This document shows positions 45,880-59,122 of a stretch of 64,000 nt of DNA, in pieces. This stretch comes from Rhea pennata (taxonomy: Eukaryota > Chordata > Aves > Rheiformes > Rheidae): the NCBI RefSeq assembly GCF_028389875.1, contig NC_084667.1:62598570-62662569 (forward strand), given 5' to 3'. The notes beneath the pieces are model-generated. The model had not been told where the DNA came from, ran no database searches, and worked only from the letters and a program-made list of their open reading frames with translations. Position 1 is the stretch's first letter. Every line of letters begins with the position of its first letter. A program made the translations under genes and the position numbers.

Positions 45880-48800
45880 CAACACCTCGGGTTAGGACTG
45901 CATTGTGTTAGGCCGGTGCAAACAGGCGGCCGGGGAGCAGCCGAGCTGTGCGGAGCAAACAGGCGAACAATGGAGGTGGGGAAAGAAAATTTCCTGTTTT
46001 ACGGCAAGGGAAGTAAGGTGTGCCGCGGCGAAGTGGCTCGCTCCGGGCAGCTGTGGGTGTGAAACCTTTATTTCCATGAGTCTCTGATTTTGTGCACTTT
46101 TTGGCAGTTTCGAAAGGTTTGGGGCATCTGTGTGCGTCCTCATGAGGACAGATTTAGAAGACACTAAGAAACCCTCCACTCTCTGCTTGGGGTGCTGCCA
46201 AAGGTGACCGCACGGACCAGCCCGCGGGCTTTCTCAACCCATTTCCAGCAGAGAAGCGGTGTTTGCCCTAAGGGGGACGCGAACTCGGCTGGCTCGCGGC
46301 TGAGCGGGCGCAGGTGGGAGAAGCGGCGTGCTCGCGGCTCTGCACGGCCTGGCAACACGGAGCGGAACGAAAGCGGAGGCAACCATGGACCACAGAGCTC
46401 TGGCTGTGAACCAAAGACACTGCTAAAACTGGAAAAAAAAAAGCATAATTTTTGCTTTAGTTGCTGATATTTTTAGTGCCTTGGGCGAAGCACCTTTTCT
46501 CGTTCCCTTCTGTTCCTGTGTTTCTGTTCTCGTTTCAGCCTGACCTTTGCTACGGGGAGGCTGGGTAAAGCAGGCCAGCAGATTTTCACTCTACAAGATA
46601 CAGAAGGGTGGAATAAACTCCACTGCTTTCACCTAGTGCGCTTTGCCTGTCTGGGTGCCTTTTTTGCTGATCTCAGGCTACCAAGAGCTCCTGCGATCAG
46701 AGTGGGAACAGGACAAATCCAGCGCATGAAATGGTGTCTACATTTTGGCCGTAGATTTGACTTCGCTGAGCATGGACCACGCTGCAAGGAACTGGCTCTG
46801 CAACCTAGACCGCCTGGGAATAGGGAGCAGGAGGGCGAGAAGAGCCGCTCGGTGCCTTTGCTCCAGGCTGAGTCTCCCAGCCCGTCTGCTTGCTAACTCC
46901 CCATTCCCCCTGGAGAAACTGGAAAAGTCTGAAGAGTTTTTCCCAAGCGCCTACACAATTAGTGCAAAATTAAGCACGGCGACACCCCTCTGCTCTTCAA
47001 TAGCTATTTGAGTTAAAGCAGAATTAATGCTGGACAGTGGAAATCCAGAATTTCCATCCCTTTCCGTAAGCTTGCTGGTGAAGCGGACGGCTGTGATTTC
47101 ATCGCGCAGTCAAAGCGTTAGCTGTGTCTGAGCTCCAAGGTTTTCCTTAGTATCCCGCCTGTTGGCCTCCCTTTCGCCTTCCAGCTCCTGGAACAGATGT
47201 TCTGCGTCTGACAAGGCCAAATCCTCCTCTCACGTTTATGCATTTTCCAAACCGTGCAGTCCTGCACGCTTGGAAACGACGGGGCAGCTCCTTGCGCGAC
47301 TTCCCCCTCCACCCCAATTCTCGGTCGGGACGGCGAAGGCTACGGGCCAAGTCCGTCCCTTCCCTCTGCCCTGGTGCTGCCTCCCTCGCAGGGACTCTCT
47401 CTCTCTCTTTTTTTTTTTGCCTGTAGGCGTACGGCTCCCCTTTCTAGCAACGCGAGCTCTTGCATCCAGCCCACCTCCTCTGCAGTGGCGACGCTGCTGT
47501 CCTCTCCTGCTGTGCAAACCGCATTTGCCGTTCATTTCTCTAGCTCAAAACACATGGTCTGGAGGCTGAATTTCATCCTGGTGGGATTCTTGGAGGGTTG
47601 CTAGAGCCAACGGGCACCTGCTTCAGCATAATATAAATATGAGGTTGAAACACTTCCTGAGCTTCTTGCACAGGGAGAGATGTTCATCCTTGGAGTTAAG
47701 TAGGTTGGAGCTAGAGGTGACCACGTTATGTAATTAAGTGCTTAAATGACTGTTGAAATGTTGTAAGGATTCGGGATTCTTTGCAAACCAGAAGCTGAAT
47801 TTAGAGAGGAGTGAAAACTCGGGCCACCAGCAGGACGGCAGTGCTCTCGCGTTGCAGCATTTCCCTGTCTCCTCTCCGAGATCCGGTGGACTGTCAATAT
47901 TTGCAACTGTTCCCCGTAGCATCCCTTTAAAACCAGCCCAAGCAGCAGGAATTACGCTCAGTGGCGGAATCCCCCCCGCCGGATCTAAACGGGAGCAGCC
48001 GCTCCGTGGCTCAGGGACGCGAGGCAGCCGCCTGGCGTCGGAGCGCCGCGGACGGGGCTGTCTCGCTCGCACCGATGCGCGGGGCTATTTTTGGCAATTT
48101 AGCTGCCCAGTGAGCGATGAGTCTAGCCTGGTGCAAACCGGTGCGCTTCGCCGGTGAGGCTCGCATGGAAAACACTGATGCTTGGCCTGTAGCCTCCTCC
48201 TGTCACCCTCATACTCGAGCATCAGCTCGGCGTGGAGAGCAGGAGCCCGGTGGCACTCTGCGTGCCCGGGAGGCTGGTATTGGATTCTGTACGCTCTGTT
48301 TTCGGCTACTCCCACTGTGATGGTTTCCCCCCTGCCTCATGCAAAATGATAACATGACTCTAATCTAGTTATCGTTCAGCTCCACGGGCCAATGAAGAAT
48401 TGAAAGTGGCCGTTTAATATCTGAGCTTTGCTGGTGGCCCCTGCCTAGAGCTGGTGCTTGCAGGGAACCTAAAGCAGCGACTTGGAAAGTAGCTGTGATG
48501 CATCTGTGCAAAATGCGGTCGAGGGCCAGAGGCCAACTGTTGCTCTGAGTCGGTGGCATTTTTCTTCCAGGAATTTTGCTGCATCGTGACTTAAAGGTCA
48601 TCTTTCTCCTAGCTTGTGAAAGAAGCTGACCTCGATCCCACCACTGCTCTGGGGTCCCTGCTCAAAGGGGCTGATCTCACGATGTGCGTACGGAGTCGGT
48701 GGGGGAGACCGTTCCACTTGGGTCATTCCAAGTTCAAAACGTGAACTTGGAATTTATTGGGAAAGGCCCAATAAATCCCTTCCGAGGAGGTGTCTCCTCC

Positions 48801-50150
48801 AGCGCTGGTGTCTCACTTCCCTCCCCCCGAATTCCCCGAGGGGTTGTCATCAGCGTTAATCTGGCCGACGCGGTTCGCGCCGCCCCAGCCCGCTCCGCTC
48901 CCCGGCGGGGAGAGACTTCCTGCGCCTGAGTCAGTCCAAGGGCAGGAATGGGAACGAGCAGATGGAAGCAAACCCCGGCTCCGCGAACCCGTCGCATCCT
49001 CCCCGGCTGCACAGCGAGGAGCGAGGCTCTGCCCTGCCTGCGTGAGCTCGTTCGGCAGGCGCCCGCCGTGCCCGGGCCCATCGCTCTGCACTTATCTGCT
49101 GAAAACACATTTTTTTCCCCACAGAGATCCAGCCTGTTTCCTTTTTTAAACGTGGCTGATGGGCGCTGGCCTGCGGCGCAGAGACTCGTGTTTAGGGAAT
49201 GACGGGCGAGCTTCCAGCGCCGGGATCACTGGGGCTCATATTACAGTGCTCAGGAAATGCCCATGAAACACGGGTACGAGAGGAGTCTGGAGCAAAGGTA
49301 CCTCACCAGTGAGTCAGATGCGCTGTTTGCCCTGCAGCTCGCAGCTGAACCACGTTGAATAACCGCCCGGCTGCCTAAGCGGCCGCGTGCACGCCCGGGA
49401 GAGGAGAACACGGAGGTGGTTAACGTCCTTGTGGCTCGGTCTGACGCGGCCCACTTTGAGCAACGTATCCTCCAAAATCCCTCCGGCCATGATGTGCCCT
49501 AATCTCCAGATCGAGCTTGCTGGCGTGCCAGTTGCCTACTAGCGCGGTTTCTTTTACACGTAGCTTGGAAGGAAGGAAGCACATCCTTTGGTCCTACAGG
49601 AAAGCTGTACGACGTATTCCTCCTCGGGTGACCGAGATTACAGTGCAAGCTAAACCCAGTTCACCGGCAAACTGCTCCTAGGGTTGTAAATGTCAAAACC
49701 GCTCGTAGGACGGCTGCAGTACACATGGGGACTTGCAGACAGCAGACACTTCTGCTGACAGGGGAGGTGAAAGGTGGTGAAAAGTGGGTGGCGGGTGTCC
49801 TGGAAGAGGACAGGGACGCAGTGCTTGCATCTCCGGCTTCGTGGGGCCGCGTTGCAGCCTTTGCAGCTGCGTGACTCGCTGCGTTACACTTTCTGTAAAT
49901 AGACTGTCCCTTTAAATGCCACTTACTATAAAATCATGGAAAAGCTTACAAGCCAGTGTTGACAGTAATACAAACAGATCTAAAAAAAATTCTGGTAGGG
50001 TTCCACAGATAAACACTTTGGTCCTACTCGTGCGGCTGGACGTGTGTGGGCAGACGCTCGTGCTCCTGCGGAGCCTGCCTGACTTCAGGAGGAGCGCACA
50101 CGTGCGCTCCGGTCAGCTGCTGGCCTCGAGGTTTGTGCTGGACTGAGCCT
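45880..50150. promoter_or_regulatory. CpG-rich domain in presumed RHOJ intron 1
   Basis: Dense CpG clusters occur at about 45.9-46.4, 47.2-47.5, 47.9-48.3, 48.8-49.1 and 49.2-49.9 kb, unlike the AT-rich sequence on either side. I see no RHOJ P-loop exon and no other recognisable coding exon here. It may be an alternative promoter, a promoter of a non-coding RNA, or a distal enhancer; the sequence alone cannot decide. CpG counts are by eye. Confidence 0.5.
48725..48776. repeat. Two perfect palindromes placed end to end
   Basis: The first has 12-bp arms (ATTCCAAGTTCA / TGAACTTGGAAT) around 5 nt at 48725-48753. The second has 10-bp arms (ATTTATTGGG / CCCAATAAAT) around 5 nt at 48752-48776. They overlap by 2 bp. 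The first contains inverted AGTTCA/TGAACT half-sites 5 bp apart; the second contains ATTGG and CCAAT. They lie inside the CpG-rich domain. Confidence 0.95.
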
Positions 50151-53100
50151 TAGCGTGGCATCTTGAAAAGCAGCTGAACAATTTAAGAGCGCAAGTCCAT
50201 GGATCCTCCCCGGGAACGGTACTTCTCAAGTAATGTGGGCTCTTCGGAAACTCTGTCTTTGCTTTGTTATTTAAAAATATATGTATTATTATTTAAATTT
50301 CCATTTTAGGGGGAGACTAATGCAAGAAACTGTGTAGGTGCCTCATTCTCAAAGCCTCCTTCACAGCACTGTTAGGAACACCCAGTCAACGCACATGGAG
50401 CTGTCGAGAAACACCGAAAATTTTGTCATCTGTGTTTTGCAACAGGCAAAGATTGTAATTCATGAAGCATTGTTTTACTGGTTCTGCTTGATCTAATATT
50501 TTTCAGAGCTGACTTCGGTTTCTTCAAAAGATTTCTCAGTAGAGCCTCTTCATTTTTTGTAATGGGAAATTACAGGTTTTAGCTGCTTCTATTAATTGTA
50601 CTTTAATTATTAATCAGGCTATTAGAAATTGGAAAATAATGTGGTCCTGAAATGACAGTCTTAGCTGATCTCACTATGTTAAAAGAGTCTTTGTTTAGAA
50701 TAAATCGACTAACAGGAACTTTCATAACCAAAACGATGAAAATTCCTCTTCCATCTCACTGAATCCTACCTTGTTACAAATCACTACACTCCAAATTTTG
50801 CAAATTCATACAAGCCCCTCATCTTCAGCCTAGACCCCAACCAGCTCAGGGATGAATGTTGCATAGAAAAATATAGAAAGTCATGGGTTTTGCACAGATT
50901 CTATTTTGTTGCTTATTCGGTGAAGCTTGGAGGATGCAAAATTGAATTAATCATCTAAAAATTAAATGAAACTTAACTGAATCATGAATTTCACTCCAAA
51001 CATTTAATGGCAAATCAGGCTTTAAAATAATAGTTGAATGCTGTTGTTTTCAGATACTAGGACTTGTGTTCTGTTTGCAACCATGTATTTTTTTTGCCAG
51101 TAAGGTTTGTGACAGTAGCTCTAGGACTTTTCACACGGGCACACTAGTTATGTCTTTCTTAAAGACACTCTGACTAGAAAATGCCCTAGAAGTTTGTCCT
51201 GCCAAAGAGGCCGTTTGTACTTCTTTCAATGATACGTATAGGAGATGTGCTGTCACGAGGCATCTGTTCCTAAAAGATCTTCCCATCCAGGCTTTTGAAG
51301 GCCGTGCTTCAACACGAGACTTGAAAATCTTAAATGTCAGCACACAGTGGGACAATCTGTTAAGCACACTCAGAGTCTAAGTAAATTGTCTCTTTTTCCT
51401 CATTGTGATAGCTTAAAAACTTAAAGACATTCAGCCCACTTTACTACCAGATTTAGTGCTATCCAGCCCACTCTTTTCCTGACATAGTGACTTTCACATA
51501 TATGCCAGGAGCACCCTGCCTGTGACTAAAGCCATATTTTCTTTCTGTGATGTTTCAGCATTTCTTAAGTCTGAGTCATGAGTAAAGTCTTCTCAACTGG
51601 ACTTTAAAGTAGGAACTGGCTGTTAAGATGCTCTTTTTTGTTTGATCTTGTCATTGACTGTAGGCTGCAACATATTGGACTGGAAGAATAAAAATAGCCC
51701 TGTAAGGAGGGTTACCTTTCACCCTTGGAAGTGAGATTGCTGGGCAAAGTATACATCTCCCCTCCGCACTCGCTTGTGCTCTGGTATGGGAGAGCCTTCA
51801 TTGCAGTGGTAAGGATACTTTGCTTAAGAGCTGCTGCTTTCAATACGTGAACAAGTCACGAACCTTGTCAGATGGTTTAAACTGGTGTTTGAAGTTAGCC
51901 AGAGCAGAAGATACCACTCCTTTGGAGTTCTCTCCTGCGATAAATGTCAGCAGCTTTACATGCGTTAGGTGCCAGCGGGGTATGGCTGAAGCCACTGCTG
52001 AGCGTCAGAAATCACCTCGGCAAGTAGCACGTGGCCAATGTGATCCAACACCAAATGACAACCTACATTTCGGGCTCTCAAATCACAGGGCAGAGTTCCC
52101 GTGCTCTGCTGGTGAGCTCATGGGCTGCATGCAAAGATGAATAAAGATGATTGCTGCTAATCCTGCTGGCTGGGATGTGCTCTTGGCTTCATCCCAGAGA
52201 TGCTGATCATCTCCTATATAGCTGAGGAAAATAGCGGAAAGGAGAAAAAGAACACTGCAGGAGAAACTTTTCCAAAGGACTCAACACTGGAGAAAGTGTA
52301 CACCAAGGCTCATTTCACTGTCATTTTATAAATACACAGTAAATGTACAACTCAGGAAAGAGATGGATTTGGACTGTACACAGATGTACATACGCTGCAT
52401 TTGGAGTATAATGAGGACTCCGTCTGCTGTGAGTAGCGAGACTGAGCTTTGCAGAACATGAAAACCAGCCAGCGTCTCCACTGAATAAAACATACTTAGG
52501 AAAATGGCTCTGTTGTACCCAGCGTTTCCATATTTAATACAAAAGGACTGCATTGTATTTTCCGGGCACTGCCTGAATGCAAATTCATAAGTATGGTTAA
52601 TATGGCTCTTTTACTTCCACAACTTTTCTTTTTACAGTCCCTGCTTACTAAAATGTTAAGTTATTCATTGAAATTCCACCTCCAGGGGAACAGCCCTCAA
52701 TCAGCAGTCCACAAGGAAACAGTGAGCTCTGACAGCAAAAGCATTGTGACGAGCTTCTCTGTGCTCTGCTGATGTTTTTTTGAAAATTTTCCATTATTTT
52801 GGCTAAGAGAACAGTGTAGTTCTGTAGTCTTGGCTGTGCCTTTGGTTCTCTATTATCAAGTAAAACATAACGATGTCAAGTAAAATAAACACCAGAATCA
52901 GAAACCAGTCCTTGGATAGCTTGGGAAGGGCCTGTTTTAATATATTTTTTTTCAATGATTCTGTGATCCAAGCAGTAATGAGTTACTTAACCTATCTAGC
53001 CTTATGGATTTAGATATATGTGGTTCTTCATAGAAGAGTTTTACACAGAATTTCCCAAGAAGGGGTGTTCTAAGAGCACCCCGTACAGGAGGGCAGTACA

Positions 53101-53362
53101 GTACCCTGGATTCGCAGTACAGTTCTCTTCTCCCTCTCCCCCTTGTCTCTTTAGATTTAGTTATTCTTTTCTCCTTGTTCCTTGGACTAATAACCTTTAA
53201 AAGAACATAAATGCTTTTGCTGCCATCCAGAGAAAACTCTCAGCTAATTAAATGAGCTTCTATAAAGAGGAAGATCTGAGGCTAGACCTTGGTTTTAGGT
53301 GTATTTTTGAGAAGGGATTAGCTATGAGGAATGTCCCAGGAAGCCTCCTGGCTCAGTCACAT

Positions 53363-53406
53363 GGGAGAGGAGAGGATGGGAGAGGAGAGGAGAGCAGAGG
53401 AGAGGT
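53363..53406. repeat. Purine (GGAGA)n tract
   Basis: Repeated GGAGAGGAGA units, almost all purine, which could form triplex DNA. Simple repeat. Confidence 0.88.
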
Positions 53407-54727
53407 GCCGGGGCAGCCCTTCTGGGTTGATGCCATGCAGGAGACAGCTATGGGGGCCACTCGGTGGTGGCCGAAGACTGTGGGTATGAACCAGCTTTGA
53501 CTTATTCTCTTACTACGAGACTCACTTTTATTTTGAAGAGATTCACCTCCTCCGGGTTTGACTGTGGTGAATTAAGCTGCTTTCCACAGTTTGAGGCAGG
53601 CAATGATATTTTATAGAGCTGAAATGGATTGTGAAGAGGAGGAGGAGAGAGGAAGAAAACACAAAGGCAGAGGGGGCGGATGTAGACAACACAGCAGAAG
53701 ATGCGGACTGTATCCTAGCTTTATTTAACTGCAGCTTTGAATGGCTGGGAAACAACACCAGAACCTTTACAAAGGCAGAAAATGTGTTTCAGGGTATAAT
53801 TATATGGTTACAGTGTAGTGATACAGATAATTATCACCATTTAAAAAAGCCTTTTTATCCTCTTTCTTTTTTTGTGTTGTGGCTATTCCGTGGATCATGC
53901 TGTCCACATTCATGGATGATACCATCCACTTAAGGATTTGGAAGTTGTTTTTTTGCATCAGTCAGGTTGTTGCTGCTTATTTGTTGAGAACATCTCACTG
54001 GCAAATATTATAGCTGAAGACAAAAACAGCGCTATGCTAGATCATGATACACATATTCACTGCAAATGCAATGGTAGTCCCAGGAGATGCAAAAGCTGGC
54101 CCACATGACTAAGGCTATCAGAATCTGGCCTAGTTCACCACATTTCATTCAATGAATAGCAATATCTCATCTGATCCGTATGGACATTATGTGAAGCAAA
54201 GTCCTAAATTTCAAGCCCTGTAACTTGCACATATGTTCCTACCACCCACCAGAGACTAGTCCAATGCTGGTTAGAACATGCACTCGGAACTATGCTCATC
54301 TTGGACTTGGAGATATATGAGTGTGCTTGTTTATGTGAGATCTGGGAGAACAAAGGCTAATTAAATCCCACCCTTCCAATAGGATATATATTTTTTCAAC
54401 CCTGAAGCAAATTTTCTATGTCTGTATGTTTTGGCTTTTAAACTTAATAGCCTGCAGGCATCAGCCACATCAGCAAAGAAATGGAAAGCTCATTATTACT
54501 GTTAAAAGGTTTAAATCTTAAAACCAGAGGCTATAATAACAGCAAATGGGATATCAAAGACATGCCCTTCTGCTTGATCCTTTCATTGAATTCAAGTTGG
54601 AGGATGCTCTGAAGGGTGTTTTATTGTGCATGGACTATCCAACCACCATAGTATGTTGAGGGTATAATGGCTTTTTTGGGGATATTATTGTATGTTCTTA
54701 GTCAACCAGATAAACAGGATGAAAACA

Positions 54728-54757
54728 GATAGTATGACTTTCAGAGGTCATACTATC
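54728..54757. repeat. Perfect 11-bp-arm hairpin
   Basis: GATAGTATGAC and GTCATACTATC are separated by 8 nt. Further TACTAT repeats follow directly. No function can be assigned. Confidence 0.9.
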
Positions 54758-57725
54758 ATACTATGGCCCTGCTGGGCCATGTGAACTAGCAGTCACTCCC
54801 TGCGCAGTCTTGCTCTGAACAAAGTATCTGCAGTGACTGAGATGCCACATGAATTTCACAGGACAATTTACTCAGCTTTACAATTGGCCTATAGATTATA
54901 TTATTCTTTTTGCTAAAACATTGTTCTAAATTTTGGGCTGTTGAAGGTTGTGTGAGCCATTCTGCATGGACTCCTGAAAAAAATATTCCATCCTGCTGCC
55001 CTAAGCTTCCTATTCTCTGTTCCTTACTGGTTCCCCTAGACTGTTACCTTGCTGTTCTGGATTATTTTTTTCCACGTGCTCCCCAGCCTAGACATTTACA
55101 CTAATGGAAGCTTTCTCCTACAGACTAGGGTTTCTGAACTTCTATTTTTGTTATGACCTTCTGGGTTATTTCCCATTTCAATAGCATTCTTCAGAAGGCC
55201 ACCTGTGGCTGATTTGGTCCACAATGAGACAATTCCAACCTGATCCTGCAGGACATGCGTTTCCGCTGTGATGTACTGTCTATCATTAATCCTCCCGGCA
55301 TCAGTGTCCTTCCCTACGCATATGCTGGTTGGCCCTTCATATAGCGCCTGTTTGTACTCACCTGAGTACACTGCTTTCTCAGATGTATGCAAGTTGCAGA
55401 GTCAGATTAACTTTCTGAACTAGTAAGGATGCTGCCACCAAAGTAAAATGTTTCTGTCATGTAACTGTTCCTTCATAAGCAGCAATCTTAAGGCTTTAGT
55501 TGCAAGTATATGCTTTGGAGGAAGTCTCCTGTGTCCTATCTTGTTGGTTCCCCAAAGGAAATAAATCTGCCAGGATCTAATCCTCTGGAGGATTCACAGC
55601 TCCCTTGAGGAAGGCATCTCTGAGTCAAAGCCGCCAGTGCAGCTGATTCCCATAACTCTTACAGGAGCTGGGTCCACAGATGAGGGTGAAGGGTTTGCTG
55701 GTCAGAAGATAAGGTAAGGTGATTCGCAGACATTTGATGCTGTCCTGTTTGTGCCCTTTTCTTCAGTGTATGATGGTTGTTGAGGTGTGCGGAGTGTGGT
55801 CAGGGGCTTTGCTGGTTAAACGCAAGCCACAGGTAAAAAATTGGAATTTCAGGAGAGAAGGTTTTTCAGCTGCTGGGCCTGGGTATACAGGCACCATCAA
55901 AACTTTATCAGATTTCTAGGTGCTCTGGAGAAATATATTGATGCTATTTAAAAGGAAACCCTAGAATGCCTGCCTGGCTGGTGTAGCTCACAAAATCCTA
56001 CCAGACGCTCTTTGCCAATCAGAAGTGAAAAATATGGTTAGCATTCAGGAGCCTTCTTGATTAAACATCAGCAACAGTCCACACACCTTTGATTTGGAGA
56101 CATGGCATTGGTATTTAAAAACACATTGGTCCTGGTGAGAGAGGCTGTGGAACAAGGTACTGTTTCCCACAGTGGAGATTTTTGAGGCATTCGCATGTGG
56201 CATCCAGAAGTTTGCAGTCTACACCTGACTGGGCCAGTGATATGAGCTGGTGTACGAGCCTATGCAGACATTTAATGCTGGACTGTTAAAAATGAAACTT
56301 GCTGATCCCAAAGAGCATAAGGATTTTACATCATCTGTGAAATACCAAGAGTTACTTTGATTTTTTTTTCTTCCACCTCACCATGGGAAGAAGCCTATCT
56401 AAGCCTTCAAATCAAGTAGTCTTGGTGTGCTAACCCTGTGAAATTCATGCAGACTCGAAGGAGGAGGCTGATCATTTCCACTCTCTGTAGGCAGGCAAAC
56501 AAAAAGGTTTGGATCGCTTTAATGGGCCCTGATGAGACACAAGAATGGCATCATTTCATCTGTGTCTGAGTGCTGCAGCACAGACATAACATTGAATTGA
56601 TGGCAAAAGCTCGTGGCAGCAATTACTGCCGTGAGAGTTGTTCTGGAAGGAAACACAAAAAATTCATTTAACTCCCTCACTCACCACTGTAAGTTAATTT
56701 GGGCATACTATATTCCCAGCGCAGTTATAAATTTAAAAATAAGCACAGCCAGGGCTGTAGCTGAAGAGGGACTGGATGGTGCAGCAGATCAAAATGTGCT
56801 CCGGAATATACTGGAGTGTAGTTTACAAAAAGCTGCCTTTTAAATCTTGTGCCTACAATCTATTTCTTTCTGGAATGAAACATGGTGCTTCCAGCCTACA
56901 ATATGAAATGAGTCATAATATTGCCATTCTGCTCCCAGCATAATTGGAACATACCTATGGTATGAAGTGGGAGAAATATTTGGCTAAGAAGAAAGCTCCA
57001 GATTTTTTTTTTTTTTAATGCACTGTCAAGACATGCTTAATAAATGGAGAGTATTATTTTTGCATTGCGTAATACAGACTTTCCTCATTCTGGAGTTGTT
57101 TCAGCAAAACATGTAAGTGTGTGCTTATCTTTAATTAGTATTTAAGCCAAGAAAACTGTTAACATACTTATGGGAAGTACTTTCCTAAGGGTTAGGTTTC
57201 TTAACACGCGTGGAGTTAAACATGTGCTTACACCTTGCTGAGAGGGCCCTGTTTAGTCTTGCAGGGAGATACAGAGGGAAGGAGTACAGGGAGGGAACTT
57301 AGGTCGTGAGGCAGAAAATGGTCTTTTGCCAGCCTGAAGCATTCAGGAGATTAAATTTGTTATTTTTTTCACAGTTTATGACAACACTTCAGGAGATTGC
57401 AGCCTCTCAGGGTGAGGTGAATGGTGAATAGTGTAGCTGGGACCAAGTGGCAGAAAGCACTTGTGCTTGGGACAGCTTGTGGTCCTTCACCCTCTGTATC
57501 TGCTGTTGCCATAAGGACAAACTTCAATACTATCTGACTATTAATAATATCCTACTATTCAGCATCTGAGGGAAACATAGGCAAATAGAGCTTAGAGACA
57601 GCTCCAGCATGGGAAAGCAACCTTGCAAGGCTTTCTTCACTCGCCTAAGCCATTCTTCTCGACTGTTCAACAGGTTTCTTGTTTGAGCAAAACCTCGTAC
57701 ATGGGCCAGGATTCACCAGTCTGTG

Positions 57726-57819
57726 ATCGATCCATCGTTGACCAGGTGGCTAGCTGAAACCCTGTGAAACGTCTGACTTTATCAAGCAGTTTGCTGCACA
57801 ACAAGGCATGGGTTCAGAC
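57726..57819 (+). repeat. Left arm of a 94-bp inverted repeat
   Basis: This arm begins ATCGATCCATCGTTGACC and ends GGGTTCAGAC. It equals the reverse complement of 59029-59122 at 91 of 94 positions with no gaps. Similarity stops abruptly on both sides. It does not match a repeat family I know. Confidence 0.95.
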
Positions 57820-59028
57820 CAGCTGGGAGAAGCAATGCGAAGAGGAATGAAAGGAAAACCTGGCTGTCCGCCTGGAAAGGTGACACAGAGTGTGAAATCC
57901 TCGTCCTAGCGATGGCAAGGGGCATTTTGCTGGTGCCTTCAGCAGGCCAGGATTGCCTTCCATCTGCATGAACGGACGGTGCCATGAAGAGGAGAGCGAG
58001 TGCATTGTACATGGACAACTAGGAAATGCTTTGGCTAAGAAATCAGGGCTTAAATTTTGAATTCCTTCAGGTGAAAAATAAAGGAAGGAGCAATCTGAGT
58101 GCACGCGAGGAGGCAGGCAGCGTGACTCTTGAGTAGAACTTAGGTCTATAGCACAGGTGACCTGGACTTGCGGCCTGCATCTGTGGTGACCTTTCCAATG
58201 GCTGTATTTCCCTCCAAGAAAATGGGAATATGAGACAAACTTGTTTTTCAAGAGAAACCTGATGAACTCTCGTGTATTACTGCTGTTACAACTGAAGGCT
58301 CTTTATGAGTTGAAATTAATGTCTGCTTAGATTACGCTATTCTTCAATATTAACTACTGTAACTATTAACTGCTGTGATGCCTGCTGCCTATAGAGCTTT
58401 AATGACCAAGATCAAGTAAAATAATACTGTAACTCTGGTTATTGAACCCCCAGTATCATTTTACTTTTAGTGTCTGATAGCGTGGGATGAATTGCTTAAT
58501 GTTATATAGCGTACACATTATTACGCTGTGCTCACGTTTGAAGTATGTTTTTTGACCAAACATCCCAGAAGTCTCTATTGGTAACGAGAGCTCACAGAAT
58601 CAGAGAGCTAACGAATACTTGAACATTTGAACCCTCCAGAGTGTGAAATAATAATGACCAGCTGGTGCCAGTTCAGGTAGGAAAGCAGTGAGCAAATGGC
58701 AAAGATACGAGAATTAAATCTTGTTTATACAGCACTACCGAGGACCACTAAGAAACTGGTCTGAATTGGTTTTTCAGGACAAAGGGGTTTCTCAAAACCT
58801 CTGCCCTTTCTGAACAGTAGCATTCCTCTGTAAATGCAGGATATTCAGACTTGGAGTTTGGGAGCAGGTTCTGGTAAACAGACAGATCTACCACTGCTGA
58901 GACCCTCAGGAGAGAAAAAGAGATGAGAAAACTGTCAAGAAATGCATGCACATATATCCCTCTAAACTCTATTCTGTCTGTTAAAATGCTAAAACGTTAC
59001 TGCTGTGTTCATAAAGGCAGTTTGCCTT

Positions 59029-59122
59029 GTCTGAAAACATGCCTTGTTGTGCAGCAAACTGCTTGATAAAGTCAGACATTTCACAGGGTTTCAGCTAGCC
59101 ACCTGGTCAACGATGGATCGAT
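59029..59122 (-). repeat. Right arm of a 94-bp inverted repeat
   Basis: This is the inverted partner of 57726-57819. Three mismatches are seen, one internal and two adjacent near the inner end. The arms enclose 1209 bp with no recognisable transposase, LTR or known repeat. The sequences flanking the two outer ends differ and show no obvious target-site duplication. Confidence 0.95.

Noticed and set aside
47900..49150. Location of RHOJ exon 1 inside the CpG-rich domain
   Set aside because: No P-loop (GDGAVGKT) or switch I (PTVFDHYA) coding sequence could be found on the minus strand here.
57814..58251. 145-codon minus-strand ORF between the inverted-repeat arms, considered as a transposase
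   Set aside because: No catalytic or zinc-finger pattern is visible and the ORF runs into one of the arms; composition is not protein-like.
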